Below are positions 22,635-32,331 of a stretch of 36,309 bases of DNA, one piece after another. Both the position numbers and the translations under genes were made by a program. The first letter of the stretch is position 1, and each line of letters starts with the position of its first letter. Source of the stretch: JAICLK01 sp036489905 (GTDB taxonomy: Bacteria; Patescibacteriota; Saccharimonadia; Saccharimonadales; UBA4665); NCBI GenBank assembly GCA_036489905.1, contig DASXEX010000037.1, positions 1 to 36,309 on the forward strand, written 5' to 3'. The notes beneath the pieces are model-generated. The model was not told the DNA's origin and made no database searches. It saw only the letters and a program-made list of their open reading frames with translations.

Positions 22635-22916
22635 TTAATACGTAATATAAACGCCGACTTGCGTCCAGAAACCGACGAACATTGCAACGAGCAAAATCGC
22701 AAACTCGATCTTGCGATCGATTTTGAAATGGTCGTGCGCCGCAAACAGCACGCCGATAAACAAGCCAATTGGAATAGGGATCTGTGTGGTGCCACCGGCA
22801 TTTTCGAGCCGAACCCACTGCGCGCCGACAATTAAATACAGCACAAGCTTCAGCAAATACACGCTGTCGAGCTCGGGGCCACCGGTTTTCCGCTTACGGC
22901 TTTTCGTTTTTGCCAT
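22635..22916 (-). CDS. small membrane protein of unknown function
   Basis: A 93-residue protein with a basic N-terminus (KTKSRKRKTGG) followed by three hydrophobic segments at about residues 18-37, 46-61 and 71-92. The positive N-terminus suggests it stays in the cytoplasm. The segment IVGAQWVRLE is the most distinctive sequence. No family was recognised. It lies directly after the rpsJ terminator and starts the small accessory group ending at the phosphoribosyltransferase-like gene. Confidence 0.6.
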   Translation of the reverse strand: MAKTKSRKRKTGGPELDSVYLLKLVLYLIVGAQWVRLENAGGTTQIPIPIGLFIGVLFAAHDHFKIDRKIEFAILLVAMFVGFWTQVGVYITY

Positions 22917-22981
22917 TGCTGTTATTCAATCACAAAAGCTTATGCTTTAGCAACTTCCAAACAGTGCATCTAGCTGCTCGG

Positions 22982-23017
22982 CACTTAAAAGCACCCGTGG
23001 GCGGGTGCTTTTAAGTG
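22982..23017 (-). terminator. perfect hairpin terminator after rpsJ
   Basis: A 16-bp perfect stem (CACTTAAAAGCACCCG with its complement) around loop TGGG. The GC core GCACCCG/CGGGTGC is flanked by AAAA and TTTT on both sides, so it can terminate in either direction. It closes the str cluster 14 nt after the rpsJ stop. Confidence 0.9.
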
Positions 23018-23031
23018 AACGCAAAAGTCAC

Positions 23032-23361
23032 TTACATTTTGATTTCGACGTCGCAACCGGCTGGAAGCGATAAGTTCATGAGTGAGTCGATGGTTTTTGG
23101 GGTTGGTTCGAACACGTCGATGAGGCGTTTGTGGACGCGCATTTCGAATTGCTCGCGGCCTTTTTTGTAGACGTGCGGGCTTTTGACGACCGTGAACGTG
23201 CTGCGGCGGGTCGGCAAAGGAATCGGGCCAGCCAAGGTCGCACCGGTGCGCAGCGCCGTGTCAACAATTTGCTTCGCCGCCTGGTCGATGACTTTGTGGT
23301 CGTACGCCTTCAGGCGAATGCGAATGCGCTGCTTAACTTCTGGCTTCTTGGCTGCTTCCAT
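23032..23361 (-). CDS. rpsJ: 30S ribosomal protein S10
   Basis: A 109-residue S10 (NusE), also part of the Nus antitermination complex. RIRIRLKAYDHKVIDQAAKQIV, GPIPLPTRRSTFTVVKSPHV and REQFEMRVHKRLIDV are typical. Here it follows tuf and is separated from rplC by a terminator, three accessory genes and a promoter, so it belongs to the str unit and not to the S10 unit. Confidence 0.97.
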   Translation of the reverse strand: MEAAKKPEVKQRIRIRLKAYDHKVIDQAAKQIVDTALRTGATLAGPIPLPTRRSTFTVVKSPHVYKKGREQFEMRVHKRLIDVFEPTPKTIDSLMNLSLPAGCDVEIKM

Positions 23362-23411
23362 GTGGCTGGTTCCGTTTCCTTTTAATGTGCGAGCTTTTTA
23401 AATCTGCTGGA

Positions 23412-24596
<1,185 letters not shown>

Positions 24597-24637
24597 TTTG
24601 GTTTAGACTCCTTGATTTAATTATTTTGCATGAGTTT

Positions 24638-24662
24638 AAAACAGAACTCACACGAGTTTCTG
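24638..24662 (-). promoter_or_regulatory. 5'-terminal hairpin in the tuf leader
   Basis: Minus strand CAGAAACTC-GTGT-GAGTTCTG forms an 8-bp stem with one bulged A, followed by TTTT. It begins at the predicted transcription start of tuf, so it could protect the 5' end of the mRNA; it might also act as a weak terminator for transcripts coming from fusA. Confidence 0.45.
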
Positions 24663-24667
24663 GGGGT

Positions 24668-24696
24668 AGTATAGAGAAATTTTTGCGAGTTGTAAA
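24668..24696 (-). promoter_or_regulatory. tuf promoter
   Basis: Minus strand: -35 TTTACA (24691-24696, five of six), 17-nt spacer, -10 TATACT (24668-24673, five of six). It lies just after the fusA stop and gives a leader of about 65 nt. Confidence 0.75.
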
Positions 24697-24699
24697 GCG

Positions 24700-26787
<2,088 letters not shown>

Positions 26788-26803
26788 GTTTTAATCTTTT
26801 AAT

Positions 26804-27160
26804 TTAATCTTGTTTCTGGATTTGCGTAACACCGGTGCTTAAATCTACAACCTTAACGCTCTTAACTATGCAACATTCACTTTGCGGCAGTGTAGCCTGG
26901 CCATGTAAGGAATCGGGATGATTTGGTTGCCATGGCCCCGCCCCATCACTCGGCACGTCCCTTAAACCACTTCGTGTAGATGCTGTAACGGCTTCGGCCC
27001 GTTTTTCTAGTAAATGTACTGCCGGTTCGCTTACACCACTACTTCTGGCCATCTCTACGTCGGTCACAAGAGTTGCTAGATGCTGTTCTATAGAGCCGAA
27101 ATCATTCAACGGACAGAGCCTCCAACACTCAGGAGTAACCATTTGGCCGCATATTTCCAT
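26804..27160 (-). CDS. 118-aa orphan ORF between rpsG and fusA
   Basis: The ATG at 27160 is preceded by AGGAG located at the rpsG end, which supports translation. The N-terminal part has three spaced cysteines (C4, C12, C16 in MEICGQMVTPECWRLC) and a CC pair lies near the C-terminus; the middle has a helix-like LLEKRAEAVTAST stretch. No known family. Codon use is more relaxed than in the neighbouring ribosomal genes, which suggests late acquisition. In most bacteria rpsG and fusA are adjacent. It could be a lineage-specific protein or metal-binding; neither is shown. Confidence 0.6.
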   Translation of the reverse strand: MEICGQMVTPECWRLCPLNDFGSIEQHLATLVTDVEMARSSGVSEPAVHLLEKRAEAVTASTRSGLRDVPSDGAGPWQPNHPDSLHGQATLPQSECCIVKSVKVVDLSTGVTQIQKQD

Positions 27161-27165
27161 GATGA

Positions 27166-27645
27166 CTAGCTCCTCGCGAAGTGAGCGAAGGCGCGGTTGG
27201 CGTCGGCCATTTTGTGCACGTCTTCGCGTTTTTTAACGGCTGCGCCTTGGTTGTTGTAGGCGTCGGTGAGTTCGAGGGCGAGGCGGTCTTCCATGCTCAT
27301 GCCTTTGCGGGCTCGGGCGGCGGCCACGAACCACATCGTCATTAGGTGTTGCTGGCGCTGGCCTTTGACTTCGAACGGAATCTGGTAGTTGGCGCCGCCA
27401 ACGCGGCGGGAGCGCGTTTCGACTTGCGGCTGGACGTTTTTCATTGCTTGTTCGAAAACTTCGAGCGGATTGTCGACCTTCAGTTTGTTGGCCGCCTTTT
27501 GCATGCCGCCATACACCAGCCGCTCGGCAATTTGTTTTTTGCCGTCCTGCATCACGCGGTTGATGAGCCGCTGCACCTGCACGCTATTGTACAAACGGTC
27601 ACCCGGAATATCGCGCACGAGCGCTTTGGTTTTATGTCTAGGCAT
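27166..27645 (-). CDS. rpsG: 30S ribosomal protein S7
   Basis: A 159-residue S7, organiser of the 30S head and, in E. coli, str-operon repressor. MPRHKTKALVRDIPGDRLYNS, RLINRVMQDGKKQIAERLVYGG, and TRSRRVGGANYQIPFEV are typical. The frame is open for 25 more codons, but MPRHK at 27645 has a GGTGG Shine-Dalgarno at good distance and matches the family start. It overlaps the 72-aa orphan ORF by 8 nt. Confidence 0.97.
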   Translation of the reverse strand: MPRHKTKALVRDIPGDRLYNSVQVQRLINRVMQDGKKQIAERLVYGGMQKAANKLKVDNPLEVFEQAMKNVQPQVETRSRRVGGANYQIPFEVKGQRQQHLMTMWFVAAARARKGMSMEDRLALELTDAYNNQGAAVKKREDVHKMADANRAFAHFARS

Positions 27646-27856
27646 CTTGACCACCTTCATGGGATTGGGAGTCTGGTGATTCTTCAGCGGGAGGTAGCTC
27701 AACGTCAGTATTCCGATCAAGGAAAGCGCGGTCGTCTGAGCTCAAGCTATCGGGATCGCTAGCTGCCCGTTTACGTGCCTCGCGTAGACTATTCAAGTTG
27801 ACGGGAATTTCGCTTCCATTTCCGGTCTTCGGCACAAAGTCTTCGGGATATGGCAT
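27638..27856 (-). CDS. 72-aa orphan ORF between rpsL and rpsG
   Basis: ATG 27856 begins 1 nt after the rpsL stop and the frame ends 8 nt inside rpsG. It reads MPYPEDFVPKTGNGSEIPVN at the start and is then rich in Asp, Ser, Glu, Pro and Gln (ELPPAEESPDSQSHEGGQ). The protein is acidic, has no cysteine or membrane segment and is probably disordered. AAGGAG at the rpsL end can serve as its Shine-Dalgarno site. No known family was recognised. In other bacteria rpsL and rpsG are normally adjacent. Confidence 0.6.
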   Translation of the reverse strand: MPYPEDFVPKTGNGSEIPVNLNSLREARKRAASDPDSLSSDDRAFLDRNTDVELPPAEESPDSQSHEGGQDA

Positions 27857-27857
27857 A

Positions 27858-28271
27858 TTACTTGCTCTCCTTTTTGGCGCCGTATTTGGAACGGCCTTGT
27901 TTGCGGTTGTTGACGCCTTGTAAATCTAATGCGCCGCGCACGATGTGGTAGCGGACACCTGGAAGGTCGCGGACGCGGCCGCCGCGGACCAAAACTACGG
28001 CGTGCTCCTGCAAGTTGTGGCCTTCGCCGCCGATGTAGGCCCAGACTTCGTGACCGTTGGTCAGGCGCACGCGGGCGACTTTACGAAGGGCCGAGTTCGG
28101 CTTCTTCGGCGTTTTGGTCGTGACCTTGACGCAGACGCCGCGCTTGAACGGGGACGGTTTTTCGTAGTTGCGGGTCTTCAGATTGTTGGTGACGCGAAGC
28201 AGTGCCGGCGACTTGGTTTTGCCGGTAAGTTTGGATCGCGGTTTGCGTACTAGTTGGTTAATTGTTGGCAT
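27858..28271 (-). CDS. rpsL: 30S ribosomal protein S12
   Basis: A 137-residue S12 of the decoding centre: MPTINQLVRKPR, the loop TTKTPKKPNSALRKVARVRL (Lys56 retained) and the second loop GGRVRDLPGVRYH with Arg101 where the family nearly always has Lys. Substitution of that Lys (E. coli Lys88, M. tuberculosis K88R) is known to give streptomycin resistance. The adjacent Asp that is methylthiolated in E. coli is present. First gene of the str cluster, with a Shine-Dalgarno AAGGA. Confidence 0.97.
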   Translation of the reverse strand: MPTINQLVRKPRSKLTGKTKSPALLRVTNNLKTRNYEKPSPFKRGVCVKVTTKTPKKPNSALRKVARVRLTNGHEVWAYIGGEGHNLQEHAVVLVRGGRVRDLPGVRYHIVRGALDLQGVNNRKQGRSKYGAKKESK

Positions 28272-28357
28272 TTGCTGGATTGTCCTTGAAATTTTGCAGT
28301 AGGTATTGATTAATGACTCTTGTTCAAGTCACTATTACGTACTGCCCTTTTCGTTGA

Positions 28358-28366
28358 TTGTATCAG
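28358..28366 (-). promoter_or_regulatory. extended -10 promoter of the str cluster
   Basis: Minus strand TGATACAAT (TGn plus TACAAT, five of six) lies just after the rpoC stop. A weak TTGCAG sits 17 nt upstream. The leader to rpsL would be about 80 nt. Confidence 0.5.
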
Positions 28367-28368
28367 AT

Positions 28369-31300
28369 TTACTCCTTGGCTGCAATGGTTTCTTCAGCGG
28401 CCTTTGCGGCCTTGGCTTCTTCGATGTCGTCATCGCTCATGAAACCGGTGCCGACGGGAATCTTGCGTCCCAGAATGACGTTTTCTTTCAACCCGTACAA
28501 GTGGTCGACACGGCCGGATGTGGCGGCGCCGATGAGCACGCGCGTGGTGTCTTGGAACGACGCGGCACTCAGGAATGAGTCGGTGCTCAAACTGGCTTTG
28601 GTGATACCGAGCAACAGCTGGCTGTACTTGGCCGGCTGCTTGCCAGCGCGCGACAAAGCTTCGTTGGCTTCGACGGCCGATAGTTTGCTGACGGTGTCGC
28701 CAGTAACGAATTCGGTGTTGCCAGCGTCCTCAACTTGAACGCGGCTGAACATCTGGCGAACGATGGTTTCAAGGTGTTTGTCGGCAATGTTCTGTCCCTG
28801 GCTTGCAAAAATCTTGAGGATTTCGTTCATGATGTAGCGCTGTGTGGCTTCGACACCTTGCAGGTGCATGAGGTCGTGCAGGTTGATCGAGCCGTTAGTG
28901 AGCCGTTGGCCGGCCACGACTTTGTCGCCGTCTTTGACTAGCAGTTGCTTGAAGCCCGGGATTTCGTAGCGCACGACGCTTTGGCCGGCCGGTGTGATGA
29001 CGATTGCTTCTTCGCCGGCGACCTCGACCTTGCCGGCCATCGGTGCGACGAGCGGTTTACTGTTGTTTTCGTGTGCGGCGATGACGTCGCCGATGGCCAC
29101 ATCGCTACCACTGGCGACGCTAGCCTTCCGGCCGTTTAGCTCGAGGGTGACGTTTTCTTTTTCATGCGCCGCTATTTGCACGACGTAGTGTTCGCCTTCT
29201 TCCCAAGTTTTGGCTGTGCCGGCAATGTCGGTCAGGTACGCCTGGCTTTTTGGCGTGCGCGCTTCGAAAAGTTCTTCGACGCGGCCAAGCCCTTGCGCGG
29301 CATCATCGGCTACGACGGCACCGGAGCGGTGCTTGGAGTGAAGACTCAGCTGCGTGCCCGGCTCGCCGATAGACTGCGCGGCGATGACACCTATTGGCTG
29401 GTGCGCGACGACCAACTTGCCGGTCGCCGGATCAAGGCCGTACGATTTCTGCGGCACGCCGCGGGCCGAGGTGCAACTTAGGACGCTCATGATTTTTACG
29501 CCGTCGGTGGCGGTGTCAGCCTCAATCGCTTCGGCAATCTGCCCAGTGATGAGCTGACCTTTTTTGACGTGGTCCTTGATGGTTTCAGCGGCGAAGCGAC
29601 CATTCAGGCGAGAGGCATAGCTTGCACCGATTTCGGCGGCGTCGGCTCGCAAGCTGGCAAAGCCAGGATCATCGCCGTCGTTTTCGATCGTGAAGACGTC
29701 TTGGCTGACGTCGACCAAACGGCGAGTCAGGTAACCGGCGTCAGCGGTTTTCAGTGCGATGTCGATGAGCGCTTTGCGCGTGCCGCGGGAACCAGTGAAA
29801 TATTCGAGCGGGTCAAGTCCTTTGATGTATCCGGATTTAATCGGCAGCTCGATGGCACGGCCTGAGGCGTCGGCCAGCACGCCCAGCATACCGACGGCGT
29901 CTTTCATGTTTCGGATGTTGCCGCGGGCACCTGAATCGATGGCGATAGACATGGTGTTATTGCGGCCTTCCATTTGCTCGGCCAACATGTCCTGGACCTT
30001 TGTTTCGATCTTTGTCCAGTTTTCAACGGTCAGCCGGTAGCGTTCCTCTTCGGTAATGAAGCCCTGCTCGTATTGTTCGGAAATGGCGGCGGCGCGCTCC
30101 TCACCTCCGACAATAACCGCTTGCATACCTTTGATTTCGCTGAAGTCGCCCATGCCCATCGAAATGCCCGAGCGCGTGGCATAGTGGAAGCCGAGGTCTT
30201 TCAGTCCGTCGGCGATTTCGGCGGTTTTGTCCTGGCCGTATTTTCGGTACACTTCAGCCATGACTTTTTGCAGACGCTTCTTAGTCATCGGCTCGTCCTG
30301 GAACGGGAAGTCTTCGGGAAATGCTTCGTTGAAGGTTAAGCGGCCGAAGGTGGTGTGTCGGACTTCACCGCGGAACGGCACGCGCACACGGTCCTGAATG
30401 CTCAGCTTACCTGCGTAAAACGCCATGATGCATTCGTCCGGGCTAATGAATGGGCGCTCCTTTTGATTGGCGCTAGCTCGCTTGTAGGTGAGGTAATAGC
30501 AGCCGAGCACGATGTCTTGCTCAATGTGCAAGATGGGTGAGCCATCGGCTGGCTTGAGCAAGTTCTTGTTGGCGGCCATGATGTCGCGAGCTTCGGCTTG
30601 GGCAGCGTCAGATAGCGGCAAGTGGACGGCCATTTGGTCGCCGTCGAAGTCGGCGTTGAAACCTTTACATACCAGCGGATGCAGCTGGATGGCACGACCT
30701 TCGATAAGCGTCGGCTGGAAAGCTTGAATGCTCAAACGGTGCAAGGACGGCGCGCGGTTCAGTAGCACGTATTTGCCCTTGATGACTTCGTCGAGCGCGT
30801 CCCAAACTGCGGTTTCGCCGGTTTCGATCATGCGTGTGGCGTTGCGGATGTTGTGGGCTTCTTCGCGGGCGATGAGTTCGCCGATGACAAACGGTTTGAA
30901 GAGTTCAAGCGCCATCATCTTCGGCAAGCCGCATTGGTTAATTTTCAGTTCCGGACCAGCCACGATGACTGAACGGCCGGAGTAATCGACCCGTTTGCCA
31001 AGCAAGTTCTGGCGGAAGCGGCCTTGCTTACCCTTGAGCATGTCGCTCAAACTTTTCAGACGGCGGCGCTGGCCAGTTGCGGCGACGGCTCGGCCGGAAC
31101 GGGTCGAGTTGTTGTCGATCAACGCATCGACGGCCTCTTGCAACATGCGCTGTTCGTTGCGGCGGATGACTTCGGGCGCGTTCAAGTCCATCAATTTTTT
31201 GAGTCGATTATTACGGTTGATGACGCGGCGATATAGGTCGTTCAAATCGCTTGTGGCAAAGCGTCCGCCGGTCAGTTGCACCATCGGGCGCAGGTCGGGC

Positions 31301-32214
31301 GGAATCACCGGCAGGACCGAAACGCACATCGAGTTCGGCTCGATGCCGGCACGCTCCATACTTTCGAGTAGCCGTAGCCGCTTCATCAATTTCTTGTGGC
31401 GCTGACCTTTGGCAGTTTCGGCCTCTTCGCTCAAACTTTTGATGAGCTCTTTCAGGTCAATTTCGTCAAGCAACAGCTTCACTGCCGCGCCGCCCATGCC
31501 GACGCGCACGAGTCCTTGCAGTTCATCCGGCATGCTGCGATATTCGGCTTCGCTGAGGAGCCGGAATTTTTCAAGACTGGTAAGCTGTTCCTTGAGCTGC
31601 TCGAATTCCTTGGTGACCCCTTCCAGCTCTTTGGTCTGCATTTCGGCCAGAGCCTTCACGTTCGATTCCTCTTTGTTTGCCTCGTGCTCGTAGCGAAGCT
31701 TGATAGCTTCTTTGGCGGCGGCGAATTCGGCTTCTTTGTCGGCGAGCATTTGGTCACGCTTGGCAGTGTCTACAGAAATAATAATGTAGCTGGCAAAGTA
31801 GGCGACGCGTTCGAGGTTTTTGACGGTCATGCCAAGTAGCAAGCCGATGGCCGAAGGCGTGCCGTGCAGGAACCAAATGTGCGCCACCGGCACGGCCAGG
31901 CTAATGTGGCCCATGCGTTCGCGGCGGACGATGGACTTGGTGACGAGTTCGCCGTTTTTGTCGACGGCGGCTTCACGGCTGCGGACGCCTTTGTATTTGG
32001 CGTCGTGCGGGTTAATGTCCTTGACCGGTCCGAAAATCCGCTCGCAGAACAGGCCGTCGCGCTCCGGCTTTTGCGTGCGATAGTTGATGGTTTCCGGCTT
32101 GGTTACTTCGCCGTGGCTCCATTCCAAAATGTCAGCCGGGCTGGCAACCGCCAAACGCACTGCGTCGAAATCGGCAATGTTTGTGCCACTTGTACCGTAA
32201 GAATAGCGTCGCAT
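28369..32214 (-). CDS. rpoC: DNA-directed RNA polymerase beta' subunit, zinc-site-less
   Basis: A 1281-residue beta' subunit. The catalytic NADFDGDQMAVH is intact (magnesium ligands within residues 522-526), as is the bridge helix (ALKTADAGYLTRRLVDV). Three features are unusual. In the first zinc domain (about residues 67-92) all four cysteines are replaced (INPHDAKYK; AAVDKNGELV). In the second, only Cys914 remains, with Pro921 and Ser924 where the others should be, and the early Cys after the bridge helix is also lost. The trigger loop reads LHSKH (958-962) where E. coli has MRTFH. The Shine-Dalgarno AGGAGG precedes ATG 32214 and overlaps the repeat-borne micro-ORF. Confidence 0.97.
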   Translation of the reverse strand: MRRYSYGTSGTNIADFDAVRLAVASPADILEWSHGEVTKPETINYRTQKPERDGLFCERIFGPVKDINPHDAKYKGVRSREAAVDKNGELVTKSIVRRERMGHISLAVPVAHIWFLHGTPSAIGLLLGMTVKNLERVAYFASYIIISVDTAKRDQMLADKEAEFAAAKEAIKLRYEHEANKEESNVKALAEMQTKELEGVTKEFEQLKEQLTSLEKFRLLSEAEYRSMPDELQGLVRVGMGGAAVKLLLDEIDLKELIKSLSEEAETAKGQRHKKLMKRLRLLESMERAGIEPNSMCVSVLPVIPPDLRPMVQLTGGRFATSDLNDLYRRVINRNNRLKKLMDLNAPEVIRRNEQRMLQEAVDALIDNNSTRSGRAVAATGQRRRLKSLSDMLKGKQGRFRQNLLGKRVDYSGRSVIVAGPELKINQCGLPKMMALELFKPFVIGELIAREEAHNIRNATRMIETGETAVWDALDEVIKGKYVLLNRAPSLHRLSIQAFQPTLIEGRAIQLHPLVCKGFNADFDGDQMAVHLPLSDAAQAEARDIMAANKNLLKPADGSPILHIEQDIVLGCYYLTYKRASANQKERPFISPDECIMAFYAGKLSIQDRVRVPFRGEVRHTTFGRLTFNEAFPEDFPFQDEPMTKKRLQKVMAEVYRKYGQDKTAEIADGLKDLGFHYATRSGISMGMGDFSEIKGMQAVIVGGEERAAAISEQYEQGFITEEERYRLTVENWTKIETKVQDMLAEQMEGRNNTMSIAIDSGARGNIRNMKDAVGMLGVLADASGRAIELPIKSGYIKGLDPLEYFTGSRGTRKALIDIALKTADAGYLTRRLVDVSQDVFTIENDGDDPGFASLRADAAEIGASYASRLNGRFAAETIKDHVKKGQLITGQIAEAIEADTATDGVKIMSVLSCTSARGVPQKSYGLDPATGKLVVAHQPIGVIAAQSIGEPGTQLSLHSKHRSGAVVADDAAQGLGRVEELFEARTPKSQAYLTDIAGTAKTWEEGEHYVVQIAAHEKENVTLELNGRKASVASGSDVAIGDVIAAHENNSKPLVAPMAGKVEVAGEEAIVITPAGQSVVRYEIPGFKQLLVKDGDKVVAGQRLTNGSINLHDLMHLQGVEATQRYIMNEILKIFASQGQNIADKHLETIVRQMFSRVQVEDAGNTEFVTGDTVSKLSAVEANEALSRAGKQPAKYSQLLLGITKASLSTDSFLSAASFQDTTRVLIGAATSGRVDHLYGLKENVILGRKIPVGTGFMSDDDIEEAKAAKAAEETIAAKE

Positions 32215-32217
32215 CGT

Positions 32218-32331
32218 TTAAGCCTCCTCTTCGTCATTACCAAGTATGAGACAAACCTGACGGTTTTTCTCATCGCGCGGGACGCGAAGTGAATTCGCGT
32301 CCCGGCTGCTCTTTTCCTTTACTGCAACCAT
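32218..32331 (-). CDS. repeat-borne micro-ORF filling the rpoB-rpoC gap (37 aa)
   Basis: A 37-codon frame starts at ATG 32331, sharing a base with the rpoB stop (TGATG), and ends with TAA 3 nt before the rpoC ATG. GGAGGAGAAGG in the rpoB end is an excellent Shine-Dalgarno site. The product reads VKEKSSRDANSLR, then VPRDEKNRQ, and ends in an acidic NDEEEA. The KEKSSR and PRDEKNR blocks match the rplC/rplD and rplW/rplB micro-ORFs. No domain known. Confidence 0.55.
   Translation of the reverse strand: MVAVKEKSSRDANSLRVPRDEKNRQVCLILGNDEEEA
32246..32318 (-). repeat. palindromic repeat copy 1, between rpoB and rpoC
   Basis: Minus strand: AAGGAAAAGAGCAGCC, perfect 10-bp stem GGGACGCGAA/TTCGCGTCCC with loop TTCAC, then GCGCG and ATGAGAAAAACC-GTCA-GGTTTGTCTCAT. 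Relative to copy 2, one stem pair has changed from A-T to G-C on both sides, preserving the hairpin. Confidence 0.93.
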
